Below are positions 7,820 through 16,012 of a stretch of DNA of 64,000 nucleotides, piece by piece. Every line of letters starts with the position of its first letter. The first letter of the stretch is position 1. The DNA is taken from NCBI GenBank assembly GCA_003599415.1, contig QZKB01000148.1, positions 62,001 to 126,000 on the forward strand. The letters are read 5' to 3'. This stretch comes from Ignavibacteriales bacterium (lineage in GTDB: Bacteria > Bacteroidota > Ignavibacteria > Ignavibacteriales > SURF-24). The notes below the pieces were generated by a model. It searched no databases. It worked only from the letters and a program-made list of their open reading frames with translations, and was not told the DNA's origin. The position numbers and the translations under genes are program-made.

Positions 7820-10800
7820 TTAAGTGGGAATAATAAGTCTTATCAAAGTGCCCTTTCCTTTATCTGAAGATATAGAAAGCTGTGCATTCATTTTTTCAGC
7901 TCGTTTTTTCATATTGTATAACCCGTTGTTTTCTTTAACACCCATAACATCAAAACCTTTTCCGTTATCCTGAATCTGCATAGTAAAATTTTTTGAATCA
8001 CCCGACAGATCAACAATACACTTTGTAGCATTGGAATGTTTAACTACATTTGTAAGGCACTCTTTATACAACAGAAAAATATTTCTGCGGACTTCCAGGT
8101 TGAAGCCTTCCATATTAACTCCGCTTGAAGCATTAAATGTCCACTCAAGGTTTGACAATATTTTTGCTGCTGTTTCTTTCATTTTAAAAACAATATCTTC
8201 GCTGGCATCATTCCTTGGATTAATAAACCATATGATATCCCGCATAGCATCAACGGTTTCTTTTGCAGTCTTACTTATATCAGAAGAAAGTTCATGCTCG
8301 TTCCTGTTTAGTGAATTGCTTTGCATAAGCATCTGACTGTTTACACTAATACTGCTAAGGTTGCTTCCAATTTCATCATGAAGATCACTTGCAATGTTAT
8401 AACGGAGCCTTTCCATTTTTAATAGTTGTTTAATTCTGTATTGATATAAAGTAAAACCGATTGCAATAATTATAATAAAGACTGATATTCTGAACCACCA
8501 TGTATTCCACCAGGCAGGAAGAATTATGATCTTAAGTAATTTTGGTTTTCCCCATATTCCGTCGGGGTTTGTTGCTTTCACAAAAAAACGGTATTTACCT
8601 TCCCGAATATCTGTATAATAGGCGGTTGTTCGTGTATCTGCGTTTACCCAATCCGGATCAATACCTTCAAGTTTATATGCAAAATTATGTTCATTAACAG
8701 GTAGTAGATCCAGAGCATTAAAACTTAATGAAAAGAAATTCTGGTTATGTTTTAATGTTATTTCATCGGTGGTTAAGAGTGATGTAGGCAGTGGAGCTTC
8801 AACATCAAAAATTTTAAATGATGTAAGAACAACGGGCGGACCAACAGGATCGATTTTTATTGAATCGGGAATAAATGAAATTACACCGCCAATTCCTCCA
8901 AAGTACATTACTCCTTCTTTATTCTTAAAGTAAGAATGCCAGTTGAATTGATTATTTATCAGCCCGTCGTTTTCACTATAAATCCTGAAAGTATTTGTTT
9001 TAGGAGTAAACTTAACCAAACCTTTCATAGTACTTATCCATAAGTTACTTTGATTATCCTCAATAATTCCATATATAACATCATTGGGAAGACCGTTCAA
9101 AGTAGAATAATGTTCAAATTTACCTGTCGATTTGTTGAATTTATTCAGCCCGGCATTAAAAGTACCAATCCATATTAAACCGGAATTATCCTGTGCAATA
9201 CAGGAAATTTTATTCCCGCTAATTGAATTTGATTTAACTTTTTGAGGCAGGTAATGAAATAATTTTTTATTGGTTAAGTCATACCTGTAAAGCCCGTCCA
9301 GCCAGGTTCCTATCCAAATATTTTTTTCGCGGTCTTCAAACAATGCATTAACTGAAACCGAATCAGGAAATCTAGTGCTTGCGTCCTGGGTTTGGGGATT
9401 AAAGGGAAGGAAAATTTCTTTTTTCCTGTCGAATATCTGCAGTGCATCATTTGAACCGACAAGGAATAAACCTGTACTGGTTTCTAAAATTTGTTGTATC
9501 CAATTTGATCTTAATGAATTTGAGTTTCCATGAACATGCAGGTAATGTTTAAAAGTATTTGTAGCAGGATTAAAAAGATTTAATCCATTATTACTTGTTC
9601 CTATCCAGAGCAGTCCGTTTTTATCTTCATACATAGTAACAATATCATCTGCACTCAGGCTGTTTTTATCCTTAGGATTAAATCTGAAGTGATCGATTTT
9701 GTTTGACTTAAGATCAATCCGGTCAAAGCCTGCCCCGCCAAACCCTATCCAAAGTTTTTTGTTTTTACCTTCAATAATACTGCTAACAACTCTTCCCCCC
9801 AGCGCAGTGTTTTTTGCAGGCATATATCTGTACTGAACAAATGACTCGTTCATCTTTAATTTATTTAAACCGTCTTCAGTACCAATCCAAAGGTTCTTCT
9901 GGCGGTCTTCATAAAGATACCGGATTCTGTTACAGACAAGTGAATGACTATTGTTTTCATCATTGATTAGATGTGTTACTTTTGATGTTCCTGTTAAATC
10001 CTGTTCTAAGAGAAAGAGACCGGAGTAATTATAACCGCCAATCCACATCCTGTTTTTATAATCAACAAGAGTCTGTCGTATTGAAGTTGATAAAACAGAT
10101 TGGTATTCAGCCGGAAAATCACCGGGCTGAGTAAAAATGTTTTTATTTATATCGTATAATTTTAAACCGCCATCCGTGCTTATTAGTAATGAATTATTTC
10201 TGTACTTTGTAAGAAACCAGATGTAGTTATCAGGAAACGAACTTGGATGATTATTTTTCGGAAAAATTTGTAACTGCTTATTATCTGCTGTTGAAAATTT
10301 TATTATTCCTCCTCCCCAGGTTCCTACCCAAAGAATATTATTGTCATCCTCATCTATTACCGTCACATTGTTGTGCGGAAAGTAATATTCGTTTCTCCGG
10401 GAAGTGTTGTACGTTTTAATTTTTAATGTTTCCGGATTAAGTTTATTTAATCCGTTTGTTGTTGTTCCAAACCAGATATTATTATTATGATCCTCAAATA
10501 TATGTTGAATGTAAAGGTTGTTGCCGGGTTTATGTATCTTTGTAAAAGACTCCTGAACCGGATCATATTTGCATAAACCGCTTCCCCAGGTTCCTACCCA
10601 TAGGGTTTTATCTCTGCTCTCAAGCAAATTCATAATATAGTTCTCCGGCAAAGAGGTTGGGTCAGCCGGGTTGTTTTTGAATACTTTAAAAGACTGTCCG
10701 TCATACCTGTTCAATCCGTCTTTAGTAGCTATCCATAAATATCCGTCTGATGTCTGTACGATGCAATTAATAGATGTGTTAGAAAGACCATTATTTACAT

Positions 10801-10894
10801 TGAACCTTTCGAACTTCAAATAGCTGAATTGGGAATAAAGAATGACTGGACTGATTAAGAAAATCAGTATGATTATTAAAGTATTTTTAATCAT
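7820..10894 (-). CDS. Sensor histidine kinase with beta-propeller (Reg_prop/Y_Y_Y) periplasmic sensor
   Basis: The protein is 1024 aa. After a signal segment it has about 650 residues of two-component-regulator propeller repeats, seen as recurring 'W.GT...GL..Y/F......H/Y' blocks, then a Y_Y_Y domain (about 715-785). A transmembrane helix spans 803-819 ('ISVFIIIIAIGF'), followed by a HisKA_3 dimerisation domain with phosphoacceptor H839 ('ASDLHDEIGSNLSS') and an HATPase_c domain (about 930-1024, 'DNGKGFD', 'GLYNMKKRAE'). The architecture is that of the hybrid polysaccharide-sensing kinases of Bacteroidota, but without a fused receiver and HTH. That role falls to the separate NarL-type regulator downstream. 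It probably senses an oligosaccharide in the periplasm. It lies directly downstream of the GH16 gene (129-bp gap). Confidence 0.92.
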   Translation of the reverse strand: MIKNTLIIILIFLISPVILYSQFSYLKFERFNVNNGLSNTSINCIVQTSDGYLWIATKDGLNRYDGQSFKVFKNNPADPTSLPENYIMNLLESRDKTLWVGTWGSGLCKYDPVQESFTKIHKPGNNLYIQHIFEDHNNNIWFGTTTNGLNKLNPETLKIKTYNTSRRNEYYFPHNNVTVIDEDDNNILWVGTWGGGIIKFSTADNKQLQIFPKNNHPSSFPDNYIWFLTKYRNNSLLISTDGGLKLYDINKNIFTQPGDFPAEYQSVLSTSIRQTLVDYKNRMWIGGYNYSGLFLLEQDLTGTSKVTHLINDENNSHSLVCNRIRYLYEDRQKNLWIGTEDGLNKLKMNESFVQYRYMPAKNTALGGRVVSSIIEGKNKKLWIGFGGAGFDRIDLKSNKIDHFRFNPKDKNSLSADDIVTMYEDKNGLLWIGTSNNGLNLFNPATNTFKHYLHVHGNSNSLRSNWIQQILETSTGLFLVGSNDALQIFDRKKEIFLPFNPQTQDASTRFPDSVSVNALFEDREKNIWIGTWLDGLYRYDLTNKKLFHYLPQKVKSNSISGNKISCIAQDNSGLIWIGTFNAGLNKFNKSTGKFEHYSTLNGLPNDVIYGIIEDNQSNLWISTMKGLVKFTPKTNTFRIYSENDGLINNQFNWHSYFKNKEGVMYFGGIGGVISFIPDSIKIDPVGPPVVLTSFKIFDVEAPLPTSLLTTDEITLKHNQNFFSLSFNALDLLPVNEHNFAYKLEGIDPDWVNADTRTTAYYTDIREGKYRFFVKATNPDGIWGKPKLLKIIILPAWWNTWWFRISVFIIIIAIGFTLYQYRIKQLLKMERLRYNIASDLHDEIGSNLSSISVNSQMLMQSNSLNRNEHELSSDISKTAKETVDAMRDIIWFINPRNDASEDIVFKMKETAAKILSNLEWTFNASSGVNMEGFNLEVRRNIFLLYKECLTNVVKHSNATKCIVDLSGDSKNFTMQIQDNGKGFDVMGVKENNGLYNMKKRAEKMNAQLSISSDKGKGTLIRLIIPT

Positions 10895-11023
10895 AAGTAT
10901 GGGAAAATTAAAAAATAAATATTCCTGAAACTATTAAAAATAAAACCTCGTTTCAAAATAATTTTTATGTAATCATTACATCAAACTGCAGATAAAAAAA
11001 CGGACAATTTTATTATGTCAACA

Positions 11024-12826
11024 CTACTTCATTAGCAATAATTTTTTAGTCATTGTGAAATCATTTCCTGCAAGTGTATAGAAATAGACACCCGAACAAA
11101 CAGGTAAATTCTTTTCATCATTTGAATTCCACGTTATATAGTTTTCACCGGTTGCAGGATCCTCAATTCTTTTAGAAAAAATTTTTCTGCCGAGCGTATC
11201 GTAAATGTAAAAATCAAGTGGTTGTTCCTTTGAAACAAAAAACTTAATTATTGTATTTCCATTGAAGGGATTCGGATAGTTCTGCTCAAGTATAAATTTA
11301 TCTGGTGTTAAATTGTCCTGTTCGTTCAAACCGGTAGAAACCTGTTCAACAACAATTCCATCAACCAAAGGGTTATTTATCTCAGCCGGGAAATAAATGT
11401 CTATTACTTCATCTTTAATAATAATATTATCAATTGTTAAATTGTACGCTGCATTTTTCCCTGCAGCTTTGAAAATATCAACATTATCTGCCACAAGTGA
11501 ATCTTCGACAAAAATATCAAAAACGCGTTTGTCGTTCTCAGTAAAATAATTTTCAGACATCATCAGTTTCAGTTTGTATGCTCCATTCGGTACACGTACT
11601 TTGTATGTTACAAGGCTATATCTTTCCGACTTGTAAATATAATCTTCATCTGTGCCGCTGATAAGAGCAGAAGTTTCAGCTGCAGTCCCGTCAAGATATC
11701 CATATTCAACACTTTCATTCCACTCCTGATCTGCTAGGTAACCGGAAGATGCCAGACCGCCGACATTTATTTTAATAGGGAAACTCAATTGTTTGGGCAT
11801 ATTAATCATTACGGCTTTTGCGCTTGTAATATTGGGTGGATCTGCAAGATCATTAATTCCCGCAAGAGTTATTAGATTATAACTTTTAGAAAGATCAAGT
11901 TTAGATATAAAGAGATCAACTTTCTTAAGGTTGCCTTGAAGCCGGATGCTGTCTATAACCGTCCCGGCAATCATATATAAGCTTTTATTTTCTGCAGTAG
12001 TTTTATCAAGCTCTTCGGAAAATGTGGCGGTTACTTTTCCACTGGTTGCTCTTGCAGTTAATAGCACCGGAATTTTCTTGTCTGTAAATCCAAGGTTATC
12101 TGGATCAGTAAGACATAGTACAAGTTTGCCATCTCTGAAGACAGCATTTTCCTGAACGAAGTCGCAGTTGTTTCCGTTAAAAGTATGTGTTGCTTTATCC
12201 CATCTTGTTTGGTCCCAGGAATTAAATTCATCTGTCCACAGATGTGTAAAATTATTTCCTGTTCCGTACGTGCCGGTGCCGGGTGTATATGAGTAATAGC
12301 TTACAAAATCATAATATGCAAAGAAGGGAAGAGTGATTTCATTAAAAATACCCGCCCAGTTTTCATAAGCAGGATTCCAGATATTCATCATGATTTTCTG
12401 TGGACGATTTAAAGTTTTAATATGATCTTCTGTTTGTCTTGCTACTTCCTCTCCATCAATAAACCAGGCAACATAATCGGGCGTCCATTCAAAAGCATAT
12501 GTGTGAAAATCTTCTGCGGGATTAAAATTTACATTCTGTGCCCTAACATGGTTGGTTTGTCCCGGTGTTATGGTATTAAACTGAACATTGTCATTATATC
12601 TTCCCATTATTTCAATATCAATTTCATTCCAGGTGCTTGACCCGTCATGATAAGTAAAGAAAGATGAAAGCATTCCTTCGCGCTGTGCAGATTTAATTCG
12701 TGCTTCAAACCTGCCGTAAGTATAGGCGGCCTTAGTGCGATATTCGGCTCCCTTAAAATTTTTTGCATTTAGAACAAACGTGCTTCCCATTAAAATGAAC
12801 AATGTTGTCAGTAATATTTTTTTCAT
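11024..12826 (-). CDS. Circularly permuted GH16 beta-1,3-1,4-glucanase with malectin-like and T9SS domains
   Basis: The protein is 600 aa. The signal peptide (1-21) is followed directly by what is normally the middle of a GH16 licheninase: 'GAEYRTK...YGRFEARIKSA', then catalytic E68-I-D70-I-E72 in the straight ExDxE form of licheninases, then 'HTYAFEWTPDYVAWFIDG' and 'MMNIWNP..ENW.G' (to about 180). The strands that normally come first ('WTDEFNSWDQTRWDKATHTFNGNN', 'RDGKLVLCLTD') lie after them at about 196-242. This is the order known from the Fibrobacter succinogenes glucanase. An Ig-like domain (about 255-345), a malectin-like carbohydrate-binding domain (about 350-495) and a T9SS sorting domain (about 515-600) complete it. 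It likely cleaves mixed-linkage beta-glucan outside the cell. A GH9 gene lies 53 bp upstream and a sensor kinase gene downstream. SD AAGGAAGAG supports the start. Confidence 0.9.
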   Translation of the reverse strand: MKKILLTTLFILMGSTFVLNAKNFKGAEYRTKAAYTYGRFEARIKSAQREGMLSSFFTYHDGSSTWNEIDIEIMGRYNDNVQFNTITPGQTNHVRAQNVNFNPAEDFHTYAFEWTPDYVAWFIDGEEVARQTEDHIKTLNRPQKIMMNIWNPAYENWAGIFNEITLPFFAYYDFVSYYSYTPGTGTYGTGNNFTHLWTDEFNSWDQTRWDKATHTFNGNNCDFVQENAVFRDGKLVLCLTDPDNLGFTDKKIPVLLTARATSGKVTATFSEELDKTTAENKSLYMIAGTVIDSIRLQGNLKKVDLFISKLDLSKSYNLITLAGINDLADPPNITSAKAVMINMPKQLSFPIKINVGGLASSGYLADQEWNESVEYGYLDGTAAETSALISGTDEDYIYKSERYSLVTYKVRVPNGAYKLKLMMSENYFTENDKRVFDIFVEDSLVADNVDIFKAAGKNAAYNLTIDNIIIKDEVIDIYFPAEINNPLVDGIVVEQVSTGLNEQDNLTPDKFILEQNYPNPFNGNTIIKFFVSKEQPLDFYIYDTLGRKIFSKRIEDPATGENYITWNSNDEKNLPVCSGVYFYTLAGNDFTMTKKLLLMK

Positions 12827-12879
12827 GATCTCTTCCTTTAATTGAATGAACTCTTCGTTTAAGTATTACTGGTAAAAAA

Positions 12880-14883
12880 TTATTTCAGCAGAATCATCTT
12901 TTTTGATGCTGTGTACGTTCTGCCAATTACCTGGTAGAAATAAATGCCTGTTGCTGGCTCATTCCCGGTATTATCATTTGTATTCCATGTGTAAAAATTT
13001 TCTCCGCTTCTGCAAAAATCCAAATCTTTTGTGTGAACTAAATTTCCAAGAGAATCATAAATATTAATCTTTATATCCTCTTCTGCCGGCAGATGAAACC
13101 GGATAACTGTTGATCCGTTAAAAGGGTTCGGAAAATTTTGTTCAAGCTCTATCCGGGAAGGGATAATCTGTTGGAGTGTTCCAAGCCCGCTTGGTTTATT
13201 TACACCTTTAAAAAAGCCTGTAACAAAAACAAGTGGGGAATTCCAATTTATTGCTACTTCGTTTGATGCGTAACTTTCCATTACATCAACATAACATAAA
13301 GCAGGCGGGGTCGAGCTGTTAAAACGCGCTTTTAAAACATCATCACTTAAATATTTATTTGGACCACCGGCAAGCAAGCCTGGTACTGGCGCTGTAATTT
13401 TATCTGCTTCGGAAGGACGATGATGCGGGTGCATAACCGAATTTGTTCCGGTTCCTGTAACAAATGAAATATTATGTGCGTTGCATCCAAGAATATAGTT
13501 AAGCTGATCCAAAGCAGTGTTGTAATAATTCATATCGGCAGTAAGCTGGTATTCCGCTATAAGTAATATCGCTTTATTCAGTACATCTGAATTACAGCCC
13601 CAGTTAAATTCGTTTGATATTAAAGTTAGATGAAAACCACTTGAGTTTCTTCTGGATACTAATTTATCGCAATAAGTTTTAAGCGCTGCTTTCAGCGTAT
13701 TCTTGATTGAGGAATCTGTATTCGGGTTATTACTTAAAAGATAGGTGAGTAAAGCAAGACTTCTAACATTTCCCCAGCCCATTGCGCCTGTAAATATTTC
13801 GGCTTCATTATAATGAGATTTGAAATAGTTATGATACGTTTCTTTTCCTGTAGTTAAAAATAATTCACAGGCAGCCCATAATCTTTCATCTCTGTCATCG
13901 GAATCGCCATATCCACCTGTAAATGTATCGGAAGGATTTTTAAATCCGCCTGTTGGAACAATTGAAGAATGGACTTCAAGATAAGACCAGGCAAGTTCTG
14001 CAGCAGAAAGACATTTGCTTGAAAAAGAAGAATCGAAGGCAGAATATATTCTTGATGCTTTTGCAAGTACACTTGCAAAGTCTCCTGTTGCAGTGCTTGA
14101 TACGGTATAAATATTTCGCATGCCGGAATCGTTATTCGGCATAATAAAACTTTCAAAATTATTTTTTGTAACCTTAAAGAAAACTCCGCCGTCTGTATTC
14201 TGCATTTTCAGGAACCAGTCAATTTCATATTTGTTTTCATCAAGTAAATCAGGAATACAATTTCCGCTTTCGGGAATATTTAAATCATCATTGTAAAACC
14301 GGTCCGGAAATAATTCGTAAGCAAGCAACATTGTACCAACAGTAACTCCGGCATTAACAATATATTTTCCGTAATCACCTGCATCGTGCCATCCGCCGGT
14401 AACTAAGCGGAAGCCGCTTAAACCTGTAGACGTATGATAAAATCCATCTGTTGTATGACAGGCGGTATGGTAATAAACGCCGGCGTGTGTACCAGGCAGC
14501 AAAGAGCCGCATCGCCAGTAATAGAAACCTTTTAATGAAGCTTTATATACATTCTCATAGACGATGTCTGAGATAGTGAATTCATATGATTTTTCACCAT
14601 CTTTAGTGCTGATATAGTAGCGGCCGGTTTCATTGAACGAGGAAAAACTTCCTTTTGATAATGTTAAACCTGTCATCTCATCAGAGATAGTCCGGGATGT
14701 AAGATCTCCGCGGAATTTTATTTGACCGTTAGCGGCGTCACAAATGTAGAAGCTATCCGCACCCGAAGTGCTGAAGACAAATTTTTCTGAGCTTGTTAAA
14801 TAACCTTCCTGATTAATAAATACTGTACAATAGGCGGTAATATTGAAGGCTAATAATAGAAATAATCGTTGAATTTTTATCAT
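12880..14883 (-). CDS. Secreted GH9 endoglucanase with N-terminal Ig-like domain and T9SS sorting domain
   Basis: The protein is 667 aa. It has a signal peptide (1-20), a cellulase N-terminal Ig-like domain (about 21-105, beginning 'INQEGY'), then a GH9 (alpha/alpha)6 barrel (about 110-560). The GH9 signatures are present: 'GGWHDAGDYGKY' with the catalytic base aspartates D167 and D170, 'HPHHRPS' around H487-H488, and the acid E542 in 'YASNEVAINWNSPLVF'. The last ~85 residues form a T9SS type A sorting domain ('EQNFPNPFNGST'). GH9 enzymes hydrolyse internal beta-1,4-glucosidic bonds in cellulose or mixed-linkage glucan. The gene is first of a likely GH9-GH16 pair; a strong terminator separates it from the outer-membrane operon upstream. 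No clear SD precedes the ATG. Confidence 0.93.
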   Translation of the reverse strand: MIKIQRLFLLLAFNITAYCTVFINQEGYLTSSEKFVFSTSGADSFYICDAANGQIKFRGDLTSRTISDEMTGLTLSKGSFSSFNETGRYYISTKDGEKSYEFTISDIVYENVYKASLKGFYYWRCGSLLPGTHAGVYYHTACHTTDGFYHTSTGLSGFRLVTGGWHDAGDYGKYIVNAGVTVGTMLLAYELFPDRFYNDDLNIPESGNCIPDLLDENKYEIDWFLKMQNTDGGVFFKVTKNNFESFIMPNNDSGMRNIYTVSSTATGDFASVLAKASRIYSAFDSSFSSKCLSAAELAWSYLEVHSSIVPTGGFKNPSDTFTGGYGDSDDRDERLWAACELFLTTGKETYHNYFKSHYNEAEIFTGAMGWGNVRSLALLTYLLSNNPNTDSSIKNTLKAALKTYCDKLVSRRNSSGFHLTLISNEFNWGCNSDVLNKAILLIAEYQLTADMNYYNTALDQLNYILGCNAHNISFVTGTGTNSVMHPHHRPSEADKITAPVPGLLAGGPNKYLSDDVLKARFNSSTPPALCYVDVMESYASNEVAINWNSPLVFVTGFFKGVNKPSGLGTLQQIIPSRIELEQNFPNPFNGSTVIRFHLPAEEDIKINIYDSLGNLVHTKDLDFCRSGENFYTWNTNDNTGNEPATGIYFYQVIGRTYTASKKMILLK

Positions 14884-14915
14884 AAAAATTTTATTTAAGC
14901 ATGTTTATAAACAAA

Positions 14916-14937
14916 GGAACACGCCGAAGCGTGTTCC
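14916..14937 (-). terminator. Rho-independent terminator after the PorV-like gene
   Basis: A perfect 9-bp stem (GGAACACGC / GCGTGTTCC) closes a TTCG-type tetraloop when read on the minus strand, followed by a T-rich tail (TTTGTTTAT). It lies 31 bp past the stop at 14968 and ends the TonB receptor/PorV operon. Confidence 0.85.
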
Positions 14938-14967
14938 AGTAAGATAGTTATTATTTAAAGAGCATTG

Positions 14968-15999
14968 TTAAAAAGTTATACCCACAGTGAACTTCTGGAT
15001 ATCTTTAAGTCTTCCAAAATCCTGGTAGGCATAATCAAAACGTAAACCTAAGTTACCAAGCACTTCCTGCTTTACACCAACTCCAAGCGTCAATCCGCCT
15101 TCAGCATCTTTTTGGAAAAGTGAGGAGTAACCACCGCGTAAAGCGATAAGATTCATAAACAGATATTCTCCGCCTATATTTACGCATTCATAGTTATCGC
15201 TTGGATGCATAGCATCAACTGCCACTGTTAATTTATTTTGTTCGTTGAATTCTGCCGTATAGCCTAATCCAACTCTGAAGTTTAACGGCAGTGACCAGGA
15301 TTGAGTTTCAAGGTAAGCGGGAATCTGATCATTATTGCCTCCGCTTGTTAAATCAAGATCAACAAGAATAAGGTTAGAGTTTCCGCTTAACTGCATCTTT
15401 GTTCCGAAATTAGTAATTGCTGCCGCAAGTATAATTCCTGCAAACGGAGTTCTGTACTGAACACCGATATCCATTGCGAATGCTGTTGCTCCCATTTTCC
15501 ATAAAGACTGGTAAACAACTTTAGGATTAAAACCGATGCAGAAATTATCCGTAAGGTTAATTGCATAAGCAAGACTGAATGAAACATCTCTTGCAGAAAA
15601 TGTTTCGCCGGTGCCATTTGGTTCTTCAATTGTGGTTACATTCATTTCTCCGTAATTGGATGTTGTAAAGCTCATACCAATTACTCCGAGATCACCAAGA
15701 TTGTAAGATGCTGCAAGGTAGTTATAGCTTACATCTGCAAGCCATTTTGTATGATCGAATATAATTCCGAAACCTGAAGTCTTTGCAAGACCAGCAGGGT
15801 TCCAGAACATTGCGCTCTGGTCATCGGAAACACTTACAAAAGCGCTGCCCATAGCGGTTGCTCTTGCACCCTGTGCAATAGAAAGAAACGGGGCAGCCGT
15901 TGTACCTTTTTTAGAAACATCTGAAACAAAAAGCTGAGCAAATGTAGCAGATGCAGTAAAGAAAATTAAAAGTATTGTGATATTAAATTTATTTTTCAT
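14968..15999 (-). CDS. PorV/PorQ-family outer-membrane beta-barrel protein
   Basis: The protein is 343 aa with a signal peptide (1-21). It then shows the PorV/UPF0164 N-terminal signature 'SKKGTTAAPFLSIAQGARATAMGSAFVSVSDD.SAMFWNPAGLA' and alternating amphipathic strands to a C-terminal aromatic (F343). PorV proteins are FadL-like barrels that act with the type IX secretion machinery, shuttling sorting-domain cargo to the surface. It is the last gene of a three-gene operon after a TonB-dependent receptor and a 1053-aa secreted protein, with only 13 bp to the gene upstream. A strong SD (AAAGGAG) sits 8 bases before the ATG at 15999. It may be a dedicated partner of this operon rather than the general PorV. 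Confidence 0.85.
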   Translation of the reverse strand: MKNKFNITILLIFFTASATFAQLFVSDVSKKGTTAAPFLSIAQGARATAMGSAFVSVSDDQSAMFWNPAGLAKTSGFGIIFDHTKWLADVSYNYLAASYNLGDLGVIGMSFTTSNYGEMNVTTIEEPNGTGETFSARDVSFSLAYAINLTDNFCIGFNPKVVYQSLWKMGATAFAMDIGVQYRTPFAGIILAAAITNFGTKMQLSGNSNLILVDLDLTSGGNNDQIPAYLETQSWSLPLNFRVGLGYTAEFNEQNKLTVAVDAMHPSDNYECVNIGGEYLFMNLIALRGGYSSLFQKDAEGGLTLGVGVKQEVLGNLGLRFDYAYQDFGRLKDIQKFTVGITF

Positions 16000-16012
16000 T
16001 TTTTCATCTCCT

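Noticed and set aside
13854-14156. Second minus-strand ORF of 100 aa inside the GH9 gene
   Set aside because: It is an alternate frame of the GH9 coding region; the GH9 motifs run through this stretch without interruption.
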